Positions 1 through 8,428 of a stretch of 64,000 nt of DNA are shown here, piece by piece; position 1 is the first letter of the stretch; every line of letters starts with the position of its first letter. The notes under the pieces are model-generated. The model was given only the letters and a program-made list of their open reading frames with translations, made no database searches and had not been told where the DNA came from. Made by a program: the position numbers and the translations under genes. Origin of the DNA: Ectothiorhodospiraceae bacterium (lineage in GTDB: Bacteria; Pseudomonadota; Gammaproteobacteria; HK1); contig JACKNM010000011.1 in assembly GCA_024234875.1 (NCBI GenBank), positions 62,001-126,000 of the forward strand, read 5' to 3'.

Positions 1-2
1 GC

Positions 3-395
3 GGGCGGCGGGCTCTCGGATCGAGGCGCCGAGGGGCAGGGCCCGGCGCGCTCCTGCGGGCGGCTCTGGTCACCTCACTGTTGGCGACGGTGGTGGGTTG
101 CGGCACCGTCGAGGTGACGGAGCCGAATGGCACCCGTCGTGTCCACCTGCACCTGGGCCCGGTGTTGCTCGACCCGCCGCCCGGCGGTGCCGTGTCGGCC
201 CGCCTGTCGGCGATCGGGCTGGCGCGAACGGCGACCGGCACCACCCTCGGCTACGTGGCCGAGGAGTCGACCGTGGTCTCGGAGGACTGCCGGGTGGTGG
301 TCTGGGCGCCGTCGACGGAAGCTGCCGGTGCCGTTCGCGCGGCCCTGGACGCGCTGGTCGGGGTGTGCATCGCGGTGTCGCCGACCGGGCCATGA
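3..395 (+). CDS. Putative lipoprotein, 5' end cut by the window edge
   Basis: The frame is open from the first bases of the window to a TGA at 393-395. It contains a hydrophobic stretch followed by VVGCGT, which fits a lipobox with Cys at about position 96-98, so the product is probably a small outer- or inner-membrane lipoprotein of about 100 mature residues. A TTG at 81 is possible but would leave almost no signal peptide; the real start is probably further upstream (for example near 51, or outside the window). The mature part is rich in Ala, Val and Gly with two further Cys and matches no family I recognise. Confidence 0.5.
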   Translation, partial: GRRALGSRRRGAGPGALLRAALVTSLLATVVGCGTVEVTEPNGTRRVHLHLGPVLLDPPPGGAVSARLSAIGLARTATGTTLGYVAEESTVVSEDCRVVVWAPSTEAAGAVRAALDALVGVCIAVSPTGP

Positions 396-484
396 GGGAG
401 GGCTTCGGTCACGCTCCCGGCACCCGGCCAAGGCGCACCTCGCCGACGCCCTGCGAGGCGACATGGCGGCTGGCCGTCGACAGG

Positions 485-490
485 TATGAT
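485..490 (+). promoter_or_regulatory. Candidate -10 element (TATGAT) of the secreted-protein gene at 538
   Basis: TATGAT matches the sigma-70 -10 consensus at five of six positions and is an AT-rich exception in its surroundings. It lies 48 bases before the ATG at 538. I see no good -35 hexamer 16-18 bases upstream, so the call rests on the -10 alone. Confidence 0.2.
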
Positions 491-537
491 CGCCCGCCGG
501 AAGGCACACCGAGACCGGACACGGACGGCATCGAGCG

Positions 538-1524
538 ATGATTGCGCGCGCGGGTCGTGACTCGCGGTGGTTTCGCCTCGGGGTCATCGCGGCACTGGCT
601 CTGTCCGCGATGATGCCGTCGCTCGCCAGCGCCGGGCAGCGGGTCGGCGATGGCGCGGGAGGATCTCCCCTCGCGCGGGTCGCCGCGGGGTTGGAGGGCA
701 CCGACGACTGGGAGGTGCTCGAGCTCGCGCGAATCGTGTTGCGCGAGATGCAGATCGAGTACTCGGGTGAGGTCGACCGCGCGCTCACCGAGCGCGGACC
801 GCGCAAGCGCGCCGCCGACCGTGCGAGCTGGGCCCGCTCGACGGCCGGTTTCGTCGACCGCCTGGTGATGCTCGAGGAGACCCTCTACGACGCCGACCGC
901 ATCGCGGTGCGCGCCCAGCCCGACGGCAGCGTGCTGTTGGTGGTCGGGCGCGAGAAGGTGCTGGTGTCGAGCCCCCGCATCGGCCGGCAGCGTGACCTCG
1001 AGGCGCGCATCGTCGAGCAGTTCTGCCTGGAGACCGGTTGCCCCGGCCTCGACGCAGTGGCCTCCGCGGACTCGGGTGGGCTCGCGGGTATCGGCCATCC
1101 GCCGGCGGCCACCGTGCTCGGTGGTGAGTGGAGCGCCGGCGACGGCGAGGGCACCACCTACACGACCTCCGACGGGCTCCGGTTCGATTTCCGCGACATG
1201 CGTCGGATGGACCGCAAGCGCGAGGCGGCCGAGATCGTGGTGCGCGAGCTGCGCGAGCTCGCGGTGGTGCTCGGGTCGCTCACCAGCCAGGGCGTCCCGG
1301 TGGACTGGAACGCCATCACGGTGAGCGAGTCCGCGTCGGGTGGCGGACACGCGGTGCGCGTCAACCGTCTCGGCGACTACGTGGTGCTGGACCTCTCGGC
1401 GCTGGCACGTGCCCCTCAGTTGGTGGCGCTCGGTGTGCCGTGGCTGCGCGACGCGGCGCGCGGCGCGCCGCGGCTGCACGTCTTCCCCCACGCCGATACC
1501 TTGCTCGCCGCGCTGATCGACTGA
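538..1524 (+). CDS. Secreted protein of unknown function
   Basis: A 328-residue protein with a clear Sec signal peptide: a basic n-region (RAGRDSRW), a hydrophobic core (LGVIAALALSAMMPSLA) and an ASAG cleavage region near residue 33. The mature part starts with a mostly helical, charged region (to about residue 130), then a stretch with two Cys (CLETGC), then a region ending in short hydrophobic segments. I recognise no catalytic motif or named domain. The two cysteines four residues apart could form a periplasmic disulfide. It has no obvious operon partner: the preceding lipoprotein gene ends 142 bases upstream and the next gene is convergent, with only 24 bases between the stops. Confidence 0.75.
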   Translation: MIARAGRDSRWFRLGVIAALALSAMMPSLASAGQRVGDGAGGSPLARVAAGLEGTDDWEVLELARIVLREMQIEYSGEVDRALTERGPRKRAADRASWARSTAGFVDRLVMLEETLYDADRIAVRAQPDGSVLLVVGREKVLVSSPRIGRQRDLEARIVEQFCLETGCPGLDAVASADSGGLAGIGHPPAATVLGGEWSAGDGEGTTYTTSDGLRFDFRDMRRMDRKREAAEIVVRELRELAVVLGSLTSQGVPVDWNAITVSESASGGGHAVRVNRLGDYVVLDLSALARAPQLVALGVPWLRDAARGAPRLHVFPHADTLLAALID

Positions 1525-1548
1525 GCTCCCGTGCGTTGCGCGCCGTGC

Positions 1549-2382
1549 TCAGAGATGCGCGGCGAGCTTGTCGAGCATCGGCAGGATCGCGTCGCGGCCC
1601 TCGGAGGGTAGCGTGAACAGGGCTCGGTGCACCCCGTTCGCGCGGCACCCGTCGAGGAACTCCGGCTTCGGCGGCGCGCCGAAGATGGTGGTGGCGATGC
1701 TGGCGACGTCGCGCCCCGCCTCGTCGGCGTGTTGGCGCAGACGCGCCATCTCCGCCGCCGGATCGCGAAACGAGCGCCCACGTGGCATCCAACCGTCGCA
1801 GAACTCCACCACCCGGCGCAGCGTGTGCCGGGTCTCGCCGCCGAGGATGATCGGCGGGTTGGGTCGCTGCACCGGCTTCGGCCACGACCAGATGCGGTCG
1901 AACTGCACGAACTCGCCGTGGTAGCTCGCCTCGTCGTCGTGCCAGATGGCGCGGATGGCCTTGGCGCGCTCGCACATGACGCGGAAACGAGTCTCGAACG
2001 CCGTGCCGTGGTTCTCCATCTCCTCGGCGTTCCAGCCGGCACCGATGCCGAGCTCGAAGCGCCCGCCGGAGAGCAGGTCGAGCGAGGCGGCCTCCTTCGC
2101 GGTGACGATCGGATCGCGCTCGGTCAGCAGGCAGATTCCGGTTCCGACGCGCAGCCGGGTGGTCACCGCTGCGGCCACCGCGAGGCCGACGAACGGATCG
2201 AGGGTGTGCGAGTACTCGCGGGGCAGCTCGCCGCCGCCGGGCCAGGGGCTGCGTCGGCAGGCGGGGATGTGGGTGTGCTCCGGGACGAACAGCGACTCGA
2301 AGCCGCGCTCCTCGAGCGCGCGCGCGAGCTCGTCGATCCGGATCGAGTAGTCGGTCGGGAAGATGTAGACGCCGAGGTGCAT
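1549..2382 (-). CDS. LLM class (luciferase-like) flavin/F420-dependent oxidoreductase
   Basis: A 277-residue protein with the bacterial luciferase-like TIM-barrel pattern: an N-terminal strand with MHLGVYIFPTD, then FVPEHTHIP, then TTRLRVGTGICLL, then the family-typical GRFELGIGAGWNAEEMENHG and PPIILGG. These match F420-dependent members (TIGR03619-type) better than true luciferases. Such enzymes transfer hydride between F420H2 or FMN and a small organic substrate; the substrate cannot be read from the sequence. The start ATG at 2382 is preceded by GGAGGG at good spacing, and it lies at the beginning of the conserved strand; the open frame upstream to 2784 has no family resemblance. It diverges from the ankyrin-SPOR gene. 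Confidence 0.85.
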   Translation of the reverse strand: MHLGVYIFPTDYSIRIDELARALEERGFESLFVPEHTHIPACRRSPWPGGGELPREYSHTLDPFVGLAVAAAVTTRLRVGTGICLLTERDPIVTAKEAASLDLLSGGRFELGIGAGWNAEEMENHGTAFETRFRVMCERAKAIRAIWHDDEASYHGEFVQFDRIWSWPKPVQRPNPPIILGGETRHTLRRVVEFCDGWMPRGRSFRDPAAEMARLRQHADEAGRDVASIATTIFGAPPKPEFLDGCRANGVHRALFTLPSEGRDAILPMLDKLAAHL

Positions 2383-2571
2383 GTGGTCGAACCCTCCGCA
2401 CGGTGCGCGTCGCGCCCGCCTCGGGTGGCGGGTACGATGCAGGCCATTCGAGCGCGCAAGTCTCCGGTACCCGGTCTCGTCACCGCAACCCCCGCACGGC
2501 CATCGCGGCGCGGGTCGACGCGCCGGCACCGAGCTTGTCGCGGAACCGATGGCGGTGTGGGAGGCGGCAGG

Positions 2572-3459
2572 GTGAGCGGGTGGCGACGGGCGGTGCGGGT
2601 GCCGGGCCGCTGGCTGGTGATGGCGCTGCTGGTCGCCGGGACCGCGAACGTCGCCTCCGGGCCGCTGTCCGACGCGGCCCGAGATCGCGACCAGTCGCGC
2701 CTGATGACGCTGCTCGAGGCCGCGGTGGACGTCGACGAGCGCGACGCGAACGGCGCCACCGCGTTGCACTGGGCGGCGTTCCACGGCGACCGGCCGCTGG
2801 CCGAGAAGCTACTCGCCCTCGGCGCCTCGGTCCGGGTCAGGGTCCCGAACGGCAACACGCCGCTGCACCACGCCGCCTACGGGGGCCACGCCGACGTCGC
2901 AGCGCTCCTCCTCGATCACGGCGCGCCGATCGACGCGCGCGCCGACGACGGCTCGACGCCGCTGCACTGGGCCGCGCGCAACGGCCACGCCTCGGTGGTG
3001 GCGCTGTTGTTGCGTCGGGGCGCGAACGCGTCATTGCGCAACGCCGCCGGCGACAGTGCCGCCGACCTCGCGCTACGCGCGAGCCACGATGCGGCGCTGC
3101 GCCTGCTCGAGACCGGCGGCAGCGTGGCGCTGTTGCCGACCACGCCGCCATCGGCCGAGTCGACGCCCATCGAGAAGGCGAGTGGGTCGAGCGCGGCCGC
3201 GCCGAGGGCCGGCGATCATCGTGTCCAGGTCGCGGCGGTCGCCGATCCCGAGGCCGGGAACTGGCTCTGGACCAGCTTGCGACAGCGTTTCCCCGCGGTT
3301 CTCGCGGAGCACTCACTGCAGATCGTGCCGGTGGTCCGCGGCAACGAGGTCAGGTTCTACCGGGTTCAGATCGGGCCGATGACTGGCGCCGAGGCACGCC
3401 GAGTGTGCGATGCTCTCGCCGCCGCCGGTCAGGACTGTCTGGTCCTGGTCGCACGATGA
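2572..3459 (+). CDS. Exported ankyrin-repeat protein with C-terminal SPOR domain
   Basis: A 295-residue product from a GTG start preceded by GGGAGG. Residues about 1-30 form a signal peptide (basic start, then WLVMALLVAGTANVAS). Three good ankyrin repeats and one degenerate one follow (ALHWAAFHG, PLHHAAYGGHADVAALLL, PLHWAARNGHASVVALLL, then a weaker DLALRASHDAALRLL). After a Ser/Pro/Ala linker, the last 75 residues look like a SPOR domain (HRVQVAAV at the start, FYRVQIGPM in the second half, then a helix and QDCLVLV). SPOR domains bind denuded glycan strands of septal peptidoglycan; ankyrin repeats bind proteins. The inferred role is a periplasmic adaptor anchored to cell wall. The M81 gene starts 31 bases downstream on the same strand and may be co-transcribed. 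Confidence 0.8.
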   Translation: MSGWRRAVRVPGRWLVMALLVAGTANVASGPLSDAARDRDQSRLMTLLEAAVDVDERDANGATALHWAAFHGDRPLAEKLLALGASVRVRVPNGNTPLHHAAYGGHADVAALLLDHGAPIDARADDGSTPLHWAARNGHASVVALLLRRGANASLRNAAGDSAADLALRASHDAALRLLETGGSVALLPTTPPSAESTPIEKASGSSAAAPRAGDHRVQVAAVADPEAGNWLWTSLRQRFPAVLAEHSLQIVPVVRGNEVRFYRVQIGPMTGAEARRVCDALAAAGQDCLVLVAR

Positions 3460-3490
3460 GCCGGGCGGCGGGGCGGAGGAGGGGAGACCG

Positions 3491-4999
3491 ATGCGCCTGT
3501 TGATCGCGATGATGAAGCACGAGACCAACACGTTCTCGCCGGTGCCGACCGATCTCGCCCGCTTCGGGCGCGGTCAGCCGACGCCGTTCTACGGCGACGA
3601 GGCGGTGCGCGCCTTCGCCGGCACCGGCTCGGGCCTCGCCGCGTTCATCGACGTGGCGCGCGAGGCGGGTGCGGAGATGGTGGTTCCGATCGCCGCCGGC
3701 GCCTGGCCGAGCGGGCCGGTCGACGACGACGCCTACGCCCACATCTGTGACCGGATCCTGGAGGGGGTGGCGGCCGGGTGTGACGCCATCTTGCTGGACC
3801 TGCACGGCGCGATGGTGACCCGCAGCCTGCCGGACGGGGAGGGCCATCTGCTGCAGCGGGTGCGTGCCGCCGCGCCGGGGGTACCGATCGGCGTCGCGCT
3901 CGACATGCACACCAACCTCTTCCCCGAGATGGTCGACGGCATCACCGCCATCGCCGGATACCAGACCTACCCGCACATCGACCAGTACGAGACCGCGCTG
4001 CGCGCCGCGCGGCCGGTCATGGGGCTCTTGCGCGGCGAGTTGCGGCCGGTGATGGCGTGGGGCAATCGCCCGATGCTGCCGCACGTCATGCGTCAGTCGA
4101 GCGAGGACGGCCCGAATCGAAGGCTGCAGGCGCGATGCCGCGAGCTCGAGAGCGCGGGCGCGCTGGCGTGCAGTGTGTTCACCGGCTTCCCGCACGCCGA
4201 CGTGGAGCACGCCGGGCTCTCGTGCGTGGTGGTCACCGACGGCGACCGCGAGCTCGCCGAGCGGATGCGCGACGAGTTGCTCGATGCCGCCTGGGACGCA
4301 CGCGAGGCCTTCGTCTACCGTCCAGAGCCGCTGGCGGACTCGATGTCGCGCGCGGCGCGGATCGAGGGTGGACCGGTGGTGTTGCTGGATCACTACGACA
4401 ACTCGGCGTCTGGCGGGACGCAGGACACGATGACCGTCCTCGGCGCGATCCTCGACGCCGGGCTCGAGGACGTGGCGGCGTTCGCCATCCACGATCCGGG
4501 TGCGGTGGCGCGCATGATCGAGGCCGGCGTCGGCGCGCGGGTGACGTTGCCGCTCGGCGGCAAGATCGACATGCCGTCGATCGGGCTGCGCGGGGCGCCA
4601 CGCGAGGTCACCGGCCAGGTGCGTCTCATCTCCGACGGGCGCTATCGCAACCTCGGCCCGGCCGCGCGCGGGGTGCTGATGGACATGGGGCCGACGGTGG
4701 TGCTCGACACCGGCAAGGTCGAGATCGTGGTGATCTCACGGCACCAGGAGCCGAACGACCTCGCCTGTTTCCACAGCGTCGGCATCGACCCGACGCGAAA
4801 GCGCTACCTGATGCTGAAGAGCCGCGTCCACTGGCGGGCGGGATTCGGTCCGGTGGCGAAGGCGGTGGTCGAGTGCGCCGGGACCGGTGTGTGCACCTCG
4901 GACTACTCGAGCTTGCGCTTCGAGCGTGTGCGCCGCCCGATCTATCCCCTCGACCTGGTGAACGCGCCGACGTCCTGGACCGGCGCGAGCGGGGACTGA
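3491..4999 (+). CDS. M81 family metallopeptidase (MlrC-like)
   Basis: A 502-residue protein of the M81 (microcystinase C / MlrC-like) family. It carries the N-terminal KHETNTFSP motif, DLHGAM, and DMHTN, whose Asp and His residues provide the zinc ligands in this family, and the C-terminal half has the DNSASGGTQD and SRVHWRAGF patterns typical of MlrC. Length is normal for the family (about 480-510). The ATG follows GGGGAGACCG. No signal peptide is seen, so it acts in the cytoplasm. M81 genes in bacteria that do not degrade microcystin usually sit near transporters or amidohydrolases, so a peptide or peptide-like substrate is likely but unproven. Confidence 0.88.
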   Translation: MRLLIAMMKHETNTFSPVPTDLARFGRGQPTPFYGDEAVRAFAGTGSGLAAFIDVAREAGAEMVVPIAAGAWPSGPVDDDAYAHICDRILEGVAAGCDAILLDLHGAMVTRSLPDGEGHLLQRVRAAAPGVPIGVALDMHTNLFPEMVDGITAIAGYQTYPHIDQYETALRAARPVMGLLRGELRPVMAWGNRPMLPHVMRQSSEDGPNRRLQARCRELESAGALACSVFTGFPHADVEHAGLSCVVVTDGDRELAERMRDELLDAAWDAREAFVYRPEPLADSMSRAARIEGGPVVLLDHYDNSASGGTQDTMTVLGAILDAGLEDVAAFAIHDPGAVARMIEAGVGARVTLPLGGKIDMPSIGLRGAPREVTGQVRLISDGRYRNLGPAARGVLMDMGPTVVLDTGKVEIVVISRHQEPNDLACFHSVGIDPTRKRYLMLKSRVHWRAGFGPVAKAVVECAGTGVCTSDYSSLRFERVRRPIYPLDLVNAPTSWTGASGD

Positions 5000-5047
5000 G
5001 CCGCGCGGCGCTCGACACGAGCCCCGACGGCCCGCCTACTATCGTGA

Positions 5048-5836
5048 TCAGGCGCCGGACAGCACTCGTCGGGCGTAGTCGTGCAGCCGCCGGTCACCGG
5101 CGGCGAGCACGCGATGCGCGCCGAGGCCGATGGTGAGGGGACGGCCCTCCCAATCGGTGCAGATGCCTCCCGCCGCCTCGACCACCGCCGCCGGCGCCAG
5201 GTAGTCGTGTAGCGCGAGGTCCGACTCGACCACGAGGTCGCACAACCCCGTCGCGAGCACGCCATAGCCGTAGCAGTCGGTACCGAAGCGCGTGACGCTC
5301 GCGTCGGCGCGTAGCCGCTCGAAGCGCGCGCCCTCCTCGGCGGTGAACATCTCGGTCGACGTCGAGCACAGGGCGGCGGCACCGATCGATGCGCACTCGC
5401 GCACGTGCACGCGCCGGCCGCCGAGCTCGGTCGGCCATCCGACGCCACCGACCCAACGCTCGCCGGTCACCGGCTGGTCGATGACACCGAGGATCGGTGC
5501 GCCACGGCGGGTGAGGGCGACGAGGATTCCGAACACCGGAATGCCGAGGATGAACGCCTTGGTGCCGTCGATCGGATCGATGACCCACACATGCTCGGCG
5601 TCGGCGCGCTCGGCGCCGTGCTCCTCGCCGATCACGCCGTGGTCGGGCAGGCGATCGTGGATGAGGCCGCGCACCGCCGTCTCGACCTCGCGGTCCGCGG
5701 CGGTGACCGGGCTCGCGTCGGACTTCATCTCCACGTGCAGACCGGCCCGGTAGTGGCGGAGCACGATGGCGCGGGCGGTATCGGCCATCTCGTGGGCGAG
5801 GGCGACCCACGCGGCGGGGACGGGGGCTTGGCTCAT
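5048..5836 (-). CDS. Inositol monophosphatase family protein (HisN-type phosphatase likely)
   Basis: A 262-residue cytoplasmic enzyme with the family signature in full: GEEHG (Glu71/72), DPIDGT at residues 87-92 and a C-terminal LHDYLAPAAVVEAAGG carrying the last metal-binding Asp. These residues hold two or three Mg2+ that hydrolyse phosphomonoesters. The set of motifs and the short C-terminus resemble histidinol-phosphate phosphatases (HisN) as much as inositol monophosphatases; the substrate cannot be decided from this alone. The start at MSQAPV was chosen because the residues upstream in the same frame have no family resemblance. Confidence 0.88.
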   Translation of the reverse strand: MSQAPVPAAWVALAHEMADTARAIVLRHYRAGLHVEMKSDASPVTAADREVETAVRGLIHDRLPDHGVIGEEHGAERADAEHVWVIDPIDGTKAFILGIPVFGILVALTRRGAPILGVIDQPVTGERWVGGVGWPTELGGRRVHVRECASIGAAALCSTSTEMFTAEEGARFERLRADASVTRFGTDCYGYGVLATGLCDLVVESDLALHDYLAPAAVVEAAGGICTDWEGRPLTIGLGAHRVLAAGDRRLHDYARRVLSGA

Positions 5837-6061
5837 GCGGCTGGCTCCGGGAGCGCGGAGCGCGATTCTATCCGCCCGGCCGCACCGCGCGAAGCACTGG
5901 TGCGGGGATCGTGCTTGCCATGGCGCGCCGGGCACGGCCAGGGCCCCGAGGTAGACTCGGCCCCAGCAGGCACCGGCACGCGGTCGGTGTGGCAGGCCCA
6001 GGAGGAACGGTCGCGATGACCATCGACCTCGAGCTGGCTCGCGAATGAGCCCGGATCACGG

Positions 6062-6628
6062 ATGACGCCGATGGCGGGCTGGCGCGACGGTGACGACGCG
6101 TTCGGGCGGATCTCGCGGTGGCTGCACTGGGTGACCGCGGCTCTCGTGCTCGTGCTGTTCGGCCTCGGTTGGTACATGGAGGACCTGGCGCCGACGCCGC
6201 GGACGTTCGAGATCTACGCGCTGCACAAATCGATCGGTCTCACCGTGCTGGCCGTCGCGCTGGTGCGCATCGTGTGGCGACTGTCGAATCCTCGCCCCCG
6301 CCATCTCGGCGGGGATTCGCGCGCCGAGCGCGTGGCGGCGCATGCGGCCCACGTCGCGCTCTACGCGCTGTTGATCGCCGTGCCGCTCGCCGGGTGGATC
6401 ATGTCGTCGGCCGCCGACATCCCGATCACCTGGTTCTCACTGTTCCAGGTGCCGTACCTGACCGGTCCGAGCGAGGCGATGCTGGACCTCTGGCGCACCG
6501 TGCACTGGGCGCTCGGGCTCGCGCTGGCGGTGTTGGTCATCCTGCACGTGGCGGCGGCGCTTCGTCACCATCTGGTGCTCGGGAACGACACCCTGCGTCG
6601 GATGCTGGGTCGCGGTGTGCGCCGATGA
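6062..6628 (+). CDS. yceJ: Cytochrome b561 family membrane protein (YceJ-like)
   Basis: A 188-residue protein with four membrane segments and the di-haem b561 pattern: His22 in RWLHWV, His55 in ALHKSIGL, and a C-terminal cluster of His in the VHWALG and LHVAAALRHH segments. It would carry electrons across or within the inner membrane. Its stop codon overlaps the start of the YceI gene (ATGA), so the two are translationally coupled, the same pairing as yceJ-yceI of Escherichia coli. A second in-frame ATG lies at 6071. Confidence 0.88.
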   Translation: MTPMAGWRDGDDAFGRISRWLHWVTAALVLVLFGLGWYMEDLAPTPRTFEIYALHKSIGLTVLAVALVRIVWRLSNPRPRHLGGDSRAERVAAHAAHVALYALLIAVPLAGWIMSSAADIPITWFSLFQVPYLTGPSEAMLDLWRTVHWALGLALAVLVILHVAAALRHHLVLGNDTLRRMLGRGVRR

Positions 6629-7221
6629 TGCGGCGCGCCCCGGGTCGCCGGCTCGCCGCGGTGGTCATCGCGGGGACGGCGCTCGTCGCCGCGGTCGCAC
6701 GAGCGCAAGCGCCCGCGCCGCCGCCGTGGTCGGTCGACACCGAGCGCAGCACGGTGGGTTTCGCGGTCGAGCTCTTCGGCGGCGCGGTGCGCGGAAGCTT
6801 CGGTCGGTTCGAGGCGACGATTCGACTCGATCTCGAGCGTCCCGCGGCGGGCTCGATCGTGGCGAGCGTCGATACCGCGAGCGTGAGCACGCGCAATTCC
6901 GAGCGCGACCAGGCGCTCGTCGGGCCGGACTGGCTGGCTACCGGCACGTACCCGCGGGCGGAGTTCTCGAGCCGGGAGATTCGCCGGGTCGACGGCGGGC
7001 TCGTGGCCGAGGGTACGCTGACGCTGGTCGGCCGGTCGGTGCCGATCGCCGTGCCGCTCGTGGTCCGCGCCGAGGGCGACCGCCGAGTCCTCGACGCGAC
7101 GATCACCCTCGACCGCGGCAGCTTCGGCATCGGCCGCGGCGAGTGGGCCGACACCGCCGTGCTCGGTGATGCGGTCGAGGTGTCGGTGCACGTGGAGGCG
7201 ACTCAGCCGTCCCAGCGGTAG
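6625..7221 (+). CDS. yceI: YceI family periplasmic lipid/isoprenoid-binding protein
   Basis: A 198-residue protein with a signal peptide (basic MMRRAPGRRL, hydrophobic AAVVIAGTALVAAVA, cleavage after ARAQA). The mature part begins WSVDTERSTVGF and contains the YceI lipocalin-like beta-barrel pattern (GSFGRFEATIRLD, TYPRAEFSS, GTLTLVGRSVPI). YceI proteins bind polyisoprenoid lipids in the periplasm. It starts within the stop codon of the b561 gene. Its 3' end overlaps the 3' end of the convergent dehydratase gene by 19 bases. Confidence 0.88.
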   Translation: MMRRAPGRRLAAVVIAGTALVAAVARAQAPAPPPWSVDTERSTVGFAVELFGGAVRGSFGRFEATIRLDLERPAAGSIVASVDTASVSTRNSERDQALVGPDWLATGTYPRAEFSSREIRRVDGGLVAEGTLTLVGRSVPIAVPLVVRAEGDRRVLDATITLDRGSFGIGRGEWADTAVLGDAVEVSVHVEATQPSQR

Positions 7222-8321
7222 CGCGCGATGGTGTCCTCGTCGAGTTCGATCCCGAGCCCCGGGCCTTCCGGCACGTGGAGGATGCCGTCGCGCGGGCGAA
7301 TCGGCGCCACCAACAGCTCGGTGCGCAGCGGATTGTCGGTCACGTTGTACTCGAGATAGGGGCAGTCGCGTAGCGTGCTCACCACGTGCAGGGTCGCGGC
7401 GACGAGGATGTCGGTGGACCAGCAGTGCGGGATCATCCTGACGTTGCGTGACTCGCAGTGCGCCGCGATGCGCATCGCCTCCGAGATGCCGCCGACGCGG
7501 GCGACGTCGGGTTGCACGATGCGAAGCTCACCGCGATCCATGAGATCGACGAACCCGTGCAGGCTCGTCTCCTTCTCGCCGGTGGCGATCGGTGTCGGCG
7601 AGGCCGCGACGAGCTTGGCGAACCCGCCGACGTCGTCGGGCGAGAGCGGCTCCTCGAGGAAGTAGACGCGGTGCTCGGCGAGCGCGCGGCCGAGGTAGAT
7701 CGCGTCGTCGAGCGGCACCGGGAAGCCCATGTCGAGCATGATGTCGAGCTCGTCACCGACCGCCTCGCGGATCGCCGCGACGCGGCGCACGTCGTCTCGC
7801 ACGTCGCTGCCGAGCTCGCCCCACCCGAATTTCATGGCGCGGTAGCCGGCGTCGCGATGCTTGCGCGCGAGAGCAACCGTCGCCTCGAGACTCGGCTGGG
7901 AGAGGTCGCTCGCGTAGGCGCGGTGGCTCTTTCGTCGCGCGCCACCGAGCAGGCGGTAGAGCGGCAGGCCCGCGACCTTGCCGAGGATGTCCCACAGCGC
8001 GATGTCGATCCCGCTCATGACGTGCATCGCCACGCCGCGGCGACCGTAGGTCTGGCTGTGGCGGTACATCTTGTCCCACAGCCGGCCGATGTCGCGCGGA
8101 TCCTCGCCGACGAGCAGCGAGCGCATGCCCTCGGCGGACACCGAGCACAGCGGTGCGTCGAGCACCGCCTTGTTGACCAGCGGATTGGAGTGGACCTCCC
8201 CGATCCCGGTGATCCCCGCATCGGTGTGCACGCGCAGCAAGAGCACGCTCTGACAGCCGTCGCCGATGGGTCGGACCTCGGGCAGCCGCAGCATGATCCC
8301 CTCGATGTCGGTGATGCGCAC
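7203..8321 (-). CDS. Enolase-superfamily (mandelate racemase/MLE-type) acid-sugar dehydratase
   Basis: A 372-residue enzyme from a GTG start preceded by GAGGA eight bases away. It has the two-domain layout of the superfamily: an N-terminal capping domain to about residue 115 and a barrel carrying Lys164 (MKFGWG), metal ligands Asp197 (LDMG), Glu223 (FLEEP) and Glu249 (ATGEKE), and an Asp272-His299 general-base dyad (QPD, IPHCW). Such enzymes abstract the proton alpha to a carboxylate; most members with this layout dehydrate sugar acids to 2-keto-3-deoxy acids. The divergent neighbour is an HpcH/HpaI aldolase, which can cleave exactly that kind of product, so the pair plausibly forms a sugar-acid pathway. 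Confidence 0.87.
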   Translation of the reverse strand: MRITDIEGIMLRLPEVRPIGDGCQSVLLLRVHTDAGITGIGEVHSNPLVNKAVLDAPLCSVSAEGMRSLLVGEDPRDIGRLWDKMYRHSQTYGRRGVAMHVMSGIDIALWDILGKVAGLPLYRLLGGARRKSHRAYASDLSQPSLEATVALARKHRDAGYRAMKFGWGELGSDVRDDVRRVAAIREAVGDELDIMLDMGFPVPLDDAIYLGRALAEHRVYFLEEPLSPDDVGGFAKLVAASPTPIATGEKETSLHGFVDLMDRGELRIVQPDVARVGGISEAMRIAAHCESRNVRMIPHCWSTDILVAATLHVVSTLRDCPYLEYNVTDNPLRTELLVAPIRPRDGILHVPEGPGLGIELDEDTIARYRWDG

Positions 8322-8348
8322 GACGGCGGTCCTCGCTGTTGGTCGAGC

Positions 8349-8368
8349 CGCGATTCTATACAATCGCG
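8349..8368. promoter_or_regulatory. Operator-like palindrome overlapping two candidate -10 boxes
   Basis: CGCGATT and AATCGCG form perfect 7-base arms around a 6-base centre in the 107-base region between the divergent dehydratase (start 8321) and aldolase (start 8429). The centre carries TACAAT at 8359-8364 on the plus strand and TAGAAT at 8353-8358 on the minus strand, each five of six to the -10 consensus. A dimeric regulator bound here would cover both promoters at once. No regulator gene is adjacent, and no good -35 boxes are visible at the standard spacing. Confidence 0.5.
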
Positions 8369-8428
8369 ACCACCGAGCCGGCCGCGAGCGGATCGCCTCG
8401 GCCGAGTGGTCCCGACGGAGGACGAGCG

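Noticed and set aside
1627..2571. Long upstream extension of the ankyrin-SPOR frame
   Set aside because: It overlaps the LLM oxidoreductase gene on the other strand and lacks a signal peptide. The GTG at 2572 has a ribosome-binding site followed directly by a signal peptide.
3491..4999. Microcystin degradation suggested by MlrC similarity
   Set aside because: No mlrA, mlrB or mlrD genes are nearby, and M81 proteins are widespread in bacteria that do not degrade microcystin.
6016..6048. Ten-codon open frame upstream of the b561 gene
   Set aside because: Too short to support. It has a possible GGAGG upstream but no attenuator-like hairpin or biased residues.
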